From NCBI RefSeq assembly GCF_020382885.2, contig NC_058504.1:18921019-18985018 (forward strand): 64,000 bases of DNA, given 5' to 3'. Origin of the DNA: Scatophagus argus. Taxonomy: Eukaryota; Chordata; Actinopteri; Scatophagidae. A program made the position numbers and the translations under genes. A model generated the notes under the pieces. That model saw only the letters and a program-made list of their open reading frames with translations, was not told the origin of the DNA and did not search any database. This document shows, piece after piece, positions 28,301 to 40,395 of the stretch; positions within the stretch are counted from its first letter, which is position 1, and each line of letters starts with the position of its first letter.

Positions 28301-31300
28301 TGGAGGCCCTGGATGCCGCAGCAGTGGAAGCTGCTCTCTCTTTGTGTGAAGAAGCTGTCTCAGAAGGACACACTCTCCCTGGCCCCTGGGAGACCCAGGA
28401 GATCAAGCCTTCAGACCCTGCATCCACAGTCCAAAATTCCAATCCCACACAGGAGCCACAGGATGTGGCCACGGTGTCTACCCTGATCCCTGCAGACATG
28501 GAGTCCCAGAATCAGCCAGAAACTAAAGGAGAAGAGCAGCTCAAGGGAAACTGTGAAATACCTGAGGTGACAGGAAGCGATGTCACCTCTTCAGTCACCT
28601 CTGATGACGTTGCTACAGGAAGTGAGGTTACTGAGGAGGGGCAGGTGGGGAAGGAGATCACTGAAGCAACAGTCAAGAGTGAAGGAGAGGAATGGAGCCA
28701 GCCGGAGCCAAACCCACCTTGTCTAGGTGGGCGCACTCACTTAGATATACACACACACACACCAAAATCATGATAATATTCTTTTTCTAATCCCTTCTCA
28801 TTTGTGTCCCACAGACTCTGAGGACAGCTCTGTGTCGGGGAAAGAATCCAAGGTAACACACTTGTGCACACTTACGCCCACATAGGCGCAATCTTTGTAA
28901 AACACAGCCATTATACTCCGTGTGTGTGTGTTCTTGACTCCAGGAGGTGAAGGAGGAGGAAGCGGGGAGTGAGGGTGACCCAGAAGAAGGGATTGAGCTG
29001 AAGGAGGAGTGCGGGGAGGGGGAGGGTCCCTATCTGTCAGAGGTCGAGCGGGCAGCCAGCGAGAGTGAAGATGGTTACGGCCCACCGTCCCAGCGCTACA
29101 CAGCTGATTCACTGGCCAGCAGCCCGGCCTCTTCTTCCCAGCTGTAAGTGTCAGTGTGTGTTCGTGGCTGTAGAACGGACTGTAATAATTGTGTCATAGC
29201 TACTCCTGTGCTCGCTCAAAACGCCCTTATTTGGAATGGGTGAGATGCTTGGCCTCTGGTATTGCAGCTCGCAGTTTTCTGAAAAGCACTTGTCCAAACT
29301 ACTTCACACTCAGCCGCTGACTGCGTAGGGTTATCTGTATGCCGACATCTCATCAGGTATATCCAGCACTGTTGAGAAAGCTCACCCTAACCATCTCTGT
29401 ACATGGCTCTGGACATAGTGTAGACTGATGTAGTGCTGCACCTGATGATTATCTTTTTAATAATTAATTATGATTTTGTTTAAGCCATTTTCTCACTCTC
29501 ACATGGCCCTGAAAGTAAACAGAAATTATGAAACAGCCGCATTGCAGAAACTTCTTTTACTTACCCACTTTAAGTGATACTGATTTTTCTGACTTTTTTT
29601 TTTTAAAGTGGGGCTTCTTTTGGGTGACTAAAATGCATTTCACTACTGCTGCTGGTCCACAGAAGTAAGTTTATTTCTTAGCTTCCTACACAGGTGGCAC
29701 TACAGCTACTTCTCCAAAGTAAACTGGGTGCCGTGCTTACCGCCATAAGCCCCCTTTTTAAAGCATGCCATGTGAAATCACGTTTCTCTGACTATCGGTT
29801 GACTGTATCTGTGTGTATATCTCACTCAGTAACTTGAATCGAGCCTTACTGCTGTACGGAGTGCTGTTTCCTTGTTTATTCAACATTTATTGGTACCAAA
29901 CATTGCAGATCCAAACTGCAACAAGTTTGACACTGCACATCTTTGAGTCCAAAGCGTGAAGTAGATTGGATGAATGGTTCTCAAGATATTCGGAGGTCCT
30001 TGCATTATGGATAACTTTTAGATAAGTGTGTGAAGCAGCTTGTGTGAATCCAGGGCCATGTCCTAGAGTAATCCCTTCCTGCAACATTTTGGGAAAAACG
30101 CTGCTTCAGAATTAGATTAACCATTGGTGTCATTTGCCATGACCTCTGAATCAGATTAGGACTTGCATTTATCCAAGCCAAGCAGTCTTTGCCTGCTGAC
30201 ATATGAATTCTAAGAAAATGTGCTTTTGTTGCTCTGCCACTTGTGATTTCTCTTCTGCTTCCCATTTCCACCCACTGTGGACTTCACAATCCTCTTTGAT
30301 TTTCACTCTGTCTTTAATTCCTCTCTCCTCCTCTTCCTGCTGCTCTGCTTTGCATCAGATCCACATGTGGTGAGGACCAGGAGGCAGTCCAGGCCCAGAA
30401 GATCTGGAAGAAAGCCATTATGCTGGTGTGGAGAGCCGCGGCAAACCACAGGTGGAGCTTCTTGGGATGCCTCGTACTGAGGCTTTAAGAAATATTAAAG
30501 TCATGAGTACTATGACCCCAGCACAACCTCGACACCCCATTGGACTAGACACCAAAATAAGCCTGCTAAATTTATATTTTCTATATTTTATATTTTTATT
30601 CATTCAGCTGATCAGATATGTTTTCTGTAAGCATCTTCCAGTATGATAAGTCATTTTTGTGTTTCTATTTAATGAACAAATTCATATTTTTTTATATTTT
30701 TTTCTCTCACATACTAAGTACCAATACCGTGGACCTGACCCTAGTGTCCTCAATTTTAGCCATTGCCCTGGCACTGTAAACAGAGTTTAAGAATTCTGTA
30801 GATTTTCTTCTCCATAAATGAAAAGGGACATGTGTTGCAGTTAATCATAGTTAATATACAGTGTCATCCAAGGATTTGTGAAAAGAGCATCTAAATGTGT
30901 GGGACATTTTATTAAGCATAAATCTGGACCTAACCCCTTTCTCTGCTAGTCCTTTATTCTGTAATTCATTGCTTTTATTGTGCCTTTTGGCCATACCTAC
31001 AATTCTGCAGTATGTAGCAAAATGGCTTTAGTTTGAAAGCATCTTGCCCACAGATGCAACAATGAGATAGTAGCTGTGACATTTTCTTCTTAACAAGCCT
31101 CAGTAAGCAATAAAATGTGTGCAGACTTAGTTTGGGGAAACATATGGTTGAGAACAAAAGCACTGCAGAAAGAGCAGTCAGTTACTGAATTCATGTTTTT
31201 CTCAGGTATGCCAGTGTGTTCCTGCAGCCTGTGTCAGATGACATCGCTCCTGGTTACCACAGTATTGTGCATAGGTACACATGCATTGGCTTTCTTTTTT

Positions 31301-34300
31301 TAGTCACTCTCAAACATTTTCTGACAAATATTGCAGACATGTTTGTGTTAAACACAAAGTTGAACAAATTCATCTCCCTCTCCCCTGCGGCTCCAGACCA
31401 ATGGATTTGTCGGCCATTAAGAAAAACATCGAGTCCGGTGTGATCCGTACAACGGCTGAGTTCCAGCGCGACATCATGCTGATGTTTCAGAATGCCGTCA
31501 TGTACAACTCGTCGGACCACGACGTGTATCACATGGCGCTAGAGATGCAGCGTGACGTGCTGGAGCACGTCCAGCAGTTCCTGGCCACCCAGCTCATCAT
31601 GCAGACCTCAGAGAGCGCCATCTCCGCCAAGAGCCTCCGGGGCAGGGAGGGAAATCGCAAACCAGGAGAGCCAGCTGAGAAGGTGGGTTGTGCAACTTGT
31701 TGGAGATCAAAATTAAAATTTCCTTAAAAAGTTGTGAAAACGTCCAAAACCAGAAATTGTGTCAGAATATGACCAGCGATTGAGGGAGAAATTTTTGTAA
31801 CAAGTTGAAGGGTCAAGCTTTCGTCATCCATGATTAACTCAGGGTGTGTTTATTGAACACATTGTTAAGAATTGTGGTCCATAATTCTTTCAAGTAAATG
31901 GACTTTGGGATTCTCTGCAAACTTTCTGCATACAGTAGCCCCACTCAGATTTATCCAGAGAAAAGACCTCATCCAAATAACAAGATAATAAAAAGAAACA
32001 GCTCTGTCTGTGTGTGTGAGTGTGTGTGTGTATTTAATTAATTTAATTACTCACAGGTGGTGAATATGGTCTCAGAGAGATAATAATGTTGTCTAGGTTT
32101 TATGTCTGAAATAGTAAAGTGGTGTAAAGCTCCAGAATCTTGTTCAGCTCTTGCTGGTAGAAGCCCTGTGAAATATATCTGAAAATACATAAATATGCAG
32201 TATGAAAAGGAAAACCCTACCCAGAAGCAGAATGTTACTTAAAGTCTTCCTCCAGTCAGAAATGTGTTTCTCCTCTTCCTACAGCTGAATGTTTTAGCTA
32301 CACTGTGTAGAATGACGTATGTGCAGAGTCTGACACTATAAGGATCTTTTCACACTCATTGCAGAAAGTGTAAATTGTGTCTGTGCTCACTGAAAATCAG
32401 ATTTTAAGAGACGGAGCCTACGAGCGTGATAATGCGACCTCAAAAATAGTTTGGACTCAATCCTGGTCCAGGATTCAGCATACACAAATGTGGTGTGGAA
32501 AGAGTCCATTGTATGTACAGTGAGAATGGACTTGACCGTGAGGTAGGAGACATCTTGTGTTTAGCAGTCAAACTTGTGAAATGAGAAATATTTGCATATT
32601 CATATATTGGGAAAAGGACTAGATGACATTTTAAGGATTTTAATGTGGTAATTACATATTTTTCTGAAAAATCTGTCAGACACACCAGAGAGGATTTTTC
32701 TGAATGCCTCAATAAGCATGTGAGGGGATCTTTACACGTCTTGGAAAGGTAGTTATGGTTTGTGAAGGGTAACATGTTTTGTGAAATGTCATAAAAGGGT
32801 ATTTTACACAGATGCTGTTGAGCTTGTTGCCAGAGTTGTAGACTGAAGTCCCAGATTTGTTGAATAGACAATATAGACAGTATGGTTCTTGGTTCTCATA
32901 TTCTCGCAGTAATATGTACCTATAAATACGCTGTAAAGTGCTGTGCATTTCTTCATTCACCATAACGACGTAGGTTAATTGACACTTCTGACTTTAGATT
33001 GATGCGTTTGAACTATTTGCTAACTACTATTCTGCCTCCCACTGAATGAGTAACTGTTTCGTCCTCTTTTCCGCAAAGAATTAACCCTCAAAGAAAATCG
33101 ATCAGAGTTTGACCTTTTACTTGGCTTTTTTATTTTTACTTGGGTTTTAGCACTTTAGCACATCAGTTTTGCTAATTGTACAAGCTTTTCAATTTGTTCA
33201 TGTTCGGCATAATGTATGTTTTAAATGTGCAGTAGCAGAGCCAGCACCGAGGACACAGTGATGCATACTGACTGTATGCAATATGTGCACTCACATCAGC
33301 ATCATTCGCGTCAGACTGGCACACATTGTTGAATCCATGGGATATTTTGGAGACTCGGTGCAGTCGTCTGTCCGCAGACACGCTCTCCTCTACGCTCGCT
33401 GTTTTGTGCTTTCATTTCCAGTCTTGACTTCCCAGCTGACTCATGTCCTGCATGTTGGCTGCGCCTCTCCTTGCTAACTTCTGTCTGTCTGCATGTGCCT
33501 GGCACTGACTCAGCTGTTTGTCTGCAATGAATGTGTGTGTGATTGTATAGTCAGTACACTCCATGGATGTGGGAGTCTTTGAGTGTGTGTCTATGTTGGT
33601 CATGCCGTTGTTGAAGCATCATGGAATTTAGAAATGTTCTTTCCAGTCATGGAACGTCTTGGAATTTTCAAAGTTTCTTTGGGAAATTCAGAAGTATTGA
33701 TGAATTTGCAATTTTGACAAATGCTCCTCTAATGTATTAAATATTTTCATCTTTGTTCAGATGTTTCTCTACAGCAGGCTCAACAGGAGATGAAACAAGG
33801 CTGTCACAGAGTTTTAGAGCTTAGCTGAACCACATGAAAAAATTACTTTTGTAGTTCATGATGCTGTGACTAGATAGTCATGATATTTTCCATAGGGGCC
33901 ATGTTGGGAGCTGTGATATGGTGTGTGTGTGTGTGTGTGTGTGAACGAGCTGTCAAACATGTTTTTATATATGGGAGTGTGCTGCCTGCTTGTGTCTGTT
34001 CCTGATTGTCTGTGGTGTGTTTATCTATCTCTGTATTTGTATATCCCAGTCTCACTATTTACTGTCTGTGGATGGGAGTTTGAGTGTGTGTGTGTGTGCG
34101 TGCGAGCGAGCGTATGTTTGTATTTTTGATGTGTGTTTTTACGTGCCGTGCAGCGGTCGAATGGACGCTCGTCCCTCGGTGTGCTCCTGTGTTTGACGCA
34201 GACTTTTATGAAACTTTCTCACGCACATGTGTGTGTTTTCTCTCTCTTTCTCACTCCGATGTTTGTCCTCCTACAGGACAGTGTCCCAATGGCCTCTCCT

Positions 34301-35790
34301 GCTTTCCTTCTCTCTCTCTTTGTAAGTATTCAGGTTCTCCCTCAGATTTCACCAGAACCAGGCCACGTTCCGCACACCACATGCTGTAACACCTTCTGAA
34401 CACATCTGTCTTCACGTGTCATCGCTTTTCTTTCTCGCAGATCAGCTCAAGTTTAGTGGTATTAAAGGAAGCAGTTCTAAAAATAAAAATACTAAGAGAT
34501 TACCTAAATACAAGAGCCATTAAAACTCACCGCTATTGTTGGTATTAATCAATAATAATGTAACTGCAAATATATAGCAACAAGTCATCAGTTTCCTATC
34601 ATTTGAACATGTTTGTCATTCCAATGTAAAAGCTGCTGCTATTCTCTTTTCTCTAAATATTGTCAAGAACCAAAAAATAGTTATATGATGCGAATCCTCA
34701 TGAGGAAAGCCAAGCCGACAGGGCTGCTAAATTCAGCTTATTGCAGATATCTCATTTCAGTGTGTATGTAAGTAACAGAAAGTTGCAGTATATAAATGCC
34801 AAGCTTGGTTTGAGTTAATTTAGGAGGTGTTACAGTTTCTTCATTGGTCTGTTTGAAAACACTGACAAATATTCATCGGTACGATGATTGGTTGGTATCT
34901 TTGTCATGTGACAATGAAAAAATTAGGATCCGGATCAAGATTGTTTTAGTAATGTTATGTGCTTGGATTTTTATACATTTTTGTAAATCCTACATATTGA
35001 CATTCATATTGGCCTCCAACAACCAGTATCAGTCATGCTGTACTGAAAAGGAAAATGTAATTTCACCACATAAAGTAGCAGTTAATGTAACTGTTAAATA
35101 ATATTTATTAAAAATATTAAAACTGTAAATCTTCAGCATGATGTACAAAACACTTCCTCTTTGTCTCTCACTCTTCCTCTCTGACAGTTTCACACACACA
35201 CACACACACACTCACTCACTTCTGAACACACTGTCCTCATCATCCTCATAAACTTTAATTTCTATGTTTGTATATTCTCACCGCGTGCGCGCACACACTC
35301 ACGCACACACACAGGATCCAGTAACCTTTCATCACCCAGACTTGGGTTGACCTTCGATTAGTGACCCCATGACGGTTTTCTGTGTTTTCCAGTCTTTGTG
35401 CGCTTGTCCACGTCTCTGCATGTTCTAATTTTTTTTTCTCCTTCTTATCTTTTGAAATCTTCCTTTTCTTTAAGATCATTATTGTATATTTTTGTGTTCT
35501 TCATTTGGGGAGGAAGCCTTCCGAGGTGGACTGTGCTGTGTTTGTTTGGTTTTTTTTGTTTTGTTTTGTTTTTTTTGTGCGGAGCGCCATCGCGTAAGGA
35601 GGTCCACCGCAGGGCCTCCCTTCACTGTGTCCAGTAAAACTCTGATCTTTACAACCCTGTGTTAATTTTCCTCTCTTGCTCTCTGTCTTTCTTTCTTGCT
35701 GTTTCTTTTTCACCTGTCTCTCTGCTGCAGGACGGAGGCACCAGGGGTCGCCGTAGTGCCATGGAAGCCGATCTGAAAATGAAGAAATAG
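22334..35790 (+). CDS. brd8: Bromodomain-containing protein 8 (BRD8), complete, 19 coding exons
   Basis: Acetyl-lysine reader subunit of the nuclear NuA4/TIP60 (p400) histone acetyltransferase complex. Exons: 22334-22352, 23312-23408, 24370-24439, 24555-24604, 24716-24838, 24926-25006, 25903-25967, 26865-27031, 27307-27498, 27701-27794, 28019-28161, 28288-28726, 28815-28852, 28944-29143, 30359-30451, 31206-31274, 31397-31682, 34277-34321, 35731-35790. These sum to 2331 nt, 776 residues plus TAG. The N-terminal SANT-like block (WSVREKLCLASSVMRSGDQN, residues about 19-38, then DWFSQKHCASQYSELLE) is followed by a charged coiled coil (about 90-165). A low-complexity acidic middle includes a conserved segment ending VGDIIAIIEEKV. 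One bromodomain (about 598-710) keeps the acetyl-lysine Asn in NAVMYNSSDHD. The C-terminus (DSVPMASPAFLLSLF, then GRRSAMEADLKMKK) matches the short human isoform end. The ATG was chosen because MASGIGKHK matches the human start. Confidence 0.97.
24321..24348 (+). repeat. Poly(C) 28-mer just upstream of brd8 exon 3
   Basis: Uninterrupted C28 ending 21 bases before the exon 3 first base (24370), so it forms the upstream part of the polypyrimidine tract. The G28 on the other strand can form quadruplexes, and the C strand could form an i-motif or bind poly(C)-binding proteins. A homopolymer this long may also be an assembly-sensitive length. Confidence 0.85.
33921..33943 (+). repeat. (GT)n microsatellite in brd8 intron 17
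   Basis: Eleven or so perfect GT units. A second shorter GT tract lies at about 34084-34099. Both are deep in the 2.6 kb intron between exons 17 and 18, a stretch that otherwise shows no recognisable exon. Confidence 0.85.
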
Positions 35791-35988
35791 ACTGAGATTT
35801 CAGAGAATGAGACATTTTGAGAGAGCGCTCGGGGGGTCAGAGGAGATGGAGCTGAATATCTACTGGTCACCCTGGTTGTTTTCTGAAGATGACTTGTGCA
35901 GTCTATGTGTGCCTGGTTTATGTGTGTATGTACATGCACACACTTATTCATCTGTGATTTAGCGTAGATGTGAATGGGTTTGTCTGTC

Positions 35989-36023
<35 letters not shown>

Positions 36024-37390
36024 TGCATCAAACTTAGTCTTGTGTCTTGTCCAGTTCATACGATTGGTTACTGTGCAGCACCACAGGTTGGGGCTTCACT
36101 GTGGGCCAGAAAGCTAGAGCACCAATGTCCCCAAGTGTCATTTCACCAGCAAAGGTTGGAGGTTAATTATTTTCCTCTGCAGACGAGAGACAACAAAGAG
36201 AACGAAAACATCACCAGTTTGTTTAGGATCAAATAATCACGGGCAGGATGAGTCCTACTCAGATTCACAGATGCATTCATGGCTGCTGCATTTGTGAAGA
36301 AACCATGATACTGACACTGTCATTTTGATTCCTGTTATACGTTGACTCTGAGATTCACATAACAGTTATTAAATCTAAACAACCTTTTTTTTTTGATAAA
36401 TGTAAGAAAAGATGAGTGTCTTCATTAAGAAAAGCTGATGACGTCGCCAGACCTGGTGGCTTTACTCTGCTTTGCTTAGTGATGTGTGAGAACGCCCCTC
36501 TGTGTCCATGTTTCATCCCACTGACTGCAAACTGTGTCTACATTTAGGCTGTTTTCCAATGCAAACGTTTTTGGATTTACTATCTACCTTCAAGCAGCTC
36601 TGAGCTTCCATCATGTTCATGAAAATCTAAAGTTCAAATTCAACACAAAGAAACCAGCTAAGATGTGAATGTTGCCTGAAAGTTGTAATCCTGCAGACAG
36701 TGTGGTGCCTTTTCTAGTGTGGTACTTGCTGCCAATTTGTTGTTGCGTTCTTGCATGCTCAGTCATCTGAAAACTGGCAAAGTATGTTGTCCAAGTCCAG
36801 AATACAAGCTAGCTATCATGGAATTGCTGAAACGCACAATGGGTTGTTTAGTTGTTCTAGTTTCTTTCTTACTTTCTTGTAATTTATGCTGATCAGGAGC
36901 AGATCTTTATATGCCAGATGTTGGAGTGTACTTGAAAACACCAACAGCGTTAACAGCAAGATAGTTCCTGCTTGGAGATGCACTACCATGTAGTAAAAAT
37001 ACAACTTGATGAATTCCCACAGCCTCAGATAAATGTCACAGCTCTTTTTTATGTTGTAGTCAAATGAAAGGAAGCCAGTAGCTGCTGTTGAAAGAAAATC
37101 AATCCAAAAACTAGACAGTATATTCTTTGGAAAACGGTCTGCACTAAAAAGTTTGTCAGTGGGCTGAAACATGATTGTTGATGCATTGCCACTCGTTTCC
37201 TAGGATGTAGCCAGTGTGCGCTATGCAGGTAGCTTCAGAAACACCTTTGTGTAATGTGTGTTAGATGGGAGTACAAACACAAGTTTTGTACCTGTGAGAT
37301 GGATCATGTATTGTGTTTGGGTAGCTGGTAATATGTTATCACGTGTTCTGTTGTACATTTGTTAAATAAAAAGATTATTTGGTCTAAAAC
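35791..37390 (+). other. brd8: brd8 3' UTR with poly(A) signal
   Basis: Follows the TAG stop. AATAAA at 37365-37370 is preceded by a TTGT-rich stretch and followed by a TTTGG-containing region, giving a 3' UTR of about 1.6 kb. It contains a short (TG)n/(GA)n compound repeat at 35991-36021. Coding frames within it are spurious. Confidence 0.65.
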
Positions 37391-37748
37391 TAAAAATCAT
37401 ATCAGTCAATTCATTTGCAGTGTAATTTAATGCGATGCCTCAATTAACTAAATCCTCAGTTCTTCTCATCCATTGAGGATATTTCACTTTCTTATTATTT
37501 TAGCATTAACTTTCTGGAAGTCTGTCACCTGCCACATTCGGTATTTTAGAAAAGCTTATTGAAAAGGATCTGGCACAGTAAACCTTGTGTAATCTTTTCT
37601 GCCTCGCTCGTAAACATCTTGAAACTAAAGCTGTAGAACAATCTGCCCCTGTCATTTTTAAACTAGCTGATGTCATAAATATGTATGGGATGTGTGCTGG
37701 GAAAGAAAGCAGCCACAGAAGAATTGTAAATGTAAAAATAAAATAAAA
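37391..37748. other. Short spacer between convergent brd8 and ddit4l 3' ends
   Basis: Only about 360-380 bp separate the two predicted cleavage regions. No recognisable exon, RNA or repeat is present. Confidence 0.5.
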
Positions 37749-38039
37749 TTTATTTTACAGTTGCATAAATAACAAAAGTTCAGCACATTTCAGGAGTGAG
37801 ACCTGCCCATTCTGTTTACAGTGTACACTTTTAACATTCAACCATTCTGTGCAAAATTGCCATTGACCTCAGAGTGTATTAAACAGGGAAACTGACATCC
37901 CGCCTGACATTCATACATGAAGAAGAACAAACCACCAGTAGAGGGAAAAAAATATGACTAAGGGGGCACTCAAGTTAGGAATAACATTCATAAAACGGGG
38001 TAAACAATGAAACAGATTTACATTCTTGAACTCCCCCTC
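37749..38039 (-). other. ddit4l: 3' UTR and poly(A) signal of the DDIT4-family gene
   Basis: On the minus strand the stop codon is followed, 286 nt later, by AATAAA (37754-37749) within an A/T-rich cluster of overlapping hexamers. This gives a compact 3' UTR of about 300 nt. Confidence 0.6.
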
Positions 38040-39152
38040 CTAGCTGAAATCGTGAATGACGGGGCTGGCAGAGGAGTAGAGCTTCCTCTTCACCAGCCGG
38101 TACTCTGGTCTCAGCTTTAACACTTTGTTGGTACCAAAGATGTGCATAAGTGGCGGCCAGCCGTCCTCTTTGTCTGCCTTGAAGATCACAGAAAGTTCAA
38201 ATGTCGGGGTGACACTCGGATCTGAGGAGATGCTTCCCACAGACTTCAGGCCATCTTTACGCTCCACAAAGAGCTTGATGAAAGCTCCGCGGAGCCCACA
38301 GGGCTCATCGGCAGAAGAGCGCACCACGTCCTGGCCCACTCTGGTGGTCATCTGGCGAGGCAGCAGCAGCACCTGGCAGTGGAGGGTGGACGCTTTGGCC
38401 TCTGTCAGACACTGCTCTATCTGCCGGGTCACATCCTGCTGAAGGAGCCGCTCTTCATGCTCCAAACCAGCGTCCAAGTTGGCAACTGTAGAGAGACAGA
38501 GTCTTTTTTTAGAACAATTCAAAGTCTACAGCAGCCTTTAATCAATACAACAAACAAACAAAACAACAAAAACTGAATGCCACTTGCAGTGTTTCCGAAG
38601 CTTTGACATTTGTGCCGTCACATTACTTTCATCATGTGAGAGATAAGCAATACGAAGCTAAAATACAAGAGTCATCAGAATAAAGGCTTTGCATCAGCAG
38701 ATGACAGCAGAAACTGCGAACAGCTCAGCCTGTCAGCTGATCCTAGATCTGGATCAGTTGCATCAGAAACATCCGCGTCACGAAGATCAGCTAATTTCTT
38801 CGTTCGTCCGCCAAGTGACAAAGCTTTAAACTAGTTCCTATCGTACAATTGCGGTTAAAGTTAGCGCATTCATATTCGAATATGACTCGAACACTTGGAA
38901 TTTACCACTGTTTCGTGTTTTTTTGGCCTTACTGTCAATCACAATTAGACAAAAATGTTTTTAAAATAACTTACATGGCGAGTTGTTATCCGTCTCGTCG
39001 CAGCTTTCAACGCTCCCCCGCCGGGCTGAAGTCACCTTTCGGCCCGAGGATGTGAGCTGGTAGAAGTACTTTCCTATCATGTCCACGACACTTTCTTCCT
39101 CAGTCATGACGGGCACTCCGTGTCCAAAGAGCAGAGCCGCGGTATAGACCAT
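38040..39152 (-). CDS. ddit4l: DDIT4/REDD-family protein, probably DDIT4L (REDD2), two coding exons
   Basis: REDD proteins are stress-induced inhibitors of mTORC1 that act through TSC2/14-3-3. Coding exons on the minus strand are 39152-38975 and 38485-38040; they join as CCA T|TT GCC and give 207 residues, between human DDIT4L (193) and DDIT4 (232). The C-terminal RTP801 domain is clear: [19 protein letters not shown] (about residues 109-127), [15 protein letters not shown] (148-162) and the basic hotspot [11 protein letters not shown] (188-198). The first 59 residues, including [18 protein letters not shown], do not match the human N-termini I know; Met16 is an alternative start, but Met1 has A at -3 and G at +4. 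DDIT4L and PPP3CA are near neighbours on human 4q24 and a calcineurin A gene lies 16 kb away here, which favours ddit4l over ddit4. A separate teleost DDIT4-like paralogue cannot be excluded. Confidence 0.88.
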
Positions 39153-39458
39153 CCTGAATCTTGCTTATGAAGCTCCGGTATCTCCTCCAAACGTTTGGTG
39201 TGTATCTTCTCCATGTATTGAACTTGTTGAGCGGAGCGGCTCAATGAGCGCAGCGCGGGCTTTTATACTGGAAGTACTGCGGGTTGCATCAGCTGAGTCC
39301 TCTCACGTGTGGGCGGGGCTTACCGGCTCAATCTAGAAAGTTCCTGGTTTGTGGCTCACGCAACATGTTGGGGCATTGCACAGAGACAGGAAGACCCATC
39401 TGACCCCTGTCACGTAGGAAGTCAACTGGTTAATGTGGTTCTAAGTAGAACATGTTCT
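39153..39458 (-). promoter_or_regulatory. ddit4l: ddit4l promoter: TATA box, E-box/HRE, GC box, HSE-like and p53-like sites
   Basis: Read on the minus strand, TATAAAA lies at 39267-39261, about 110 nt upstream of the ATG, predicting a start near 39235. Further upstream are a CACGTG E-box containing the ACGTG core of hypoxia-response elements (39304-39309), a GC box GGGCGGGG (39311-39318) and a GAAnnTTC heat-shock-type pair (39336-39343). A p53-like decamer with outer mismatches, CAACATGTTG (39361-39370), and a perfect RRRCWWGYYY decamer GAACATGTTC (39448-39457) complete the set. Mammalian DDIT4 is induced by hypoxia, p53 and other stresses, so these sites fit the family. Occupancy is inference. 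Confidence 0.55.
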
Positions 39459-40317
39459 GCGCTTGATCACATGTGGTGGATTGTAACTTTAGAGGGCATT
39501 TGCTCAAGTAGTTTAGTTAGGCACATTTTATTTGAACACAAGCGTTCAAAGGTTATTAGCTACATTACATATTAAATTTCTCATACACATACAAATAGCT
39601 GGTAAACTAGGATGCAGTGTCATAAATTAAACTGCTTAACATTCTATAAAATGTGATAGCACTATATTTTACTGGTCCATAATTTCCTAACCTTTCCCCA
39701 GTGATTTCCAAGATATTTTGTTGAGAGAAGACTTGTTATAGTCTATAGTTGTAGGAAATAATAGACTTGGTTTTCAGTTCAGAGCCTCATCTAGGGAGTT
39801 TGTGAGGGCACAGCATGTTGGCTGAAAATGTAAAAAAAAAAAAAAAAATCCTAAATGTGTCTACAGCAAGCATTTATTTCAACATAATGCAAAATAAACT
39901 TCCCAGAAACAAATGAATACTGAATTGTTATGCACTCGAGCTTTTCTTTCGATGAAGTTCACATGTTCCCTGTTGTTAGCACCAAATTACAGTTCTTTCT
40001 AAGGAAGTTCCTATAATATTATTTTAAAAATTACACTCATTAAATATAGTGCTTCTTGATTCATATTCATTTCAGCCAGTAATGTTAAAATGCTGCTTAC
40101 ACACTGAATGCACCGGTGTTGAAGGTGCATCTTGTAAAACATGTCCAAAATTCAATGATAGCTACAAAAATATAGTCTGCAGCACACCACCAGAGTAACC
40201 GGCAAATGCTCTTTGCTGCGGTTATCTTTGGCCGCAGCTATAGCTACCATTAGCCCAGTTCGCCACAGAGCTAGTATCCGAAGAAAGTCTGTGTATCTAA
40301 AGAAATCAGTATGTTGA

Positions 40318-40395
40318 GTAAATAATAATAATAATGCTAACTTTATTTATATAGCACCTTTCAAAAACACATTTCCAAAGTGCTTAACAATCATT
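40318..40395 (+). repeat. Teleost interspersed repeat fragment (LINE/SINE-tail-like)
   Basis: After an (ATA)n stretch the sequence reads CTTTATTTATATAGCACC and then an 'AAAGTGCTTAACAA'-type end. I recognise this arrangement as a common fragment in many fish genomes, usually at the tails of non-LTR retroelements. Family assignment is not possible by eye. Confidence 0.5.

Noticed and set aside
33640..33720. Possible hAT-like repeat with 'tcatggaa' words
   Set aside because: The words resemble common fish repeat sequence, but no ends or target duplication could be found.
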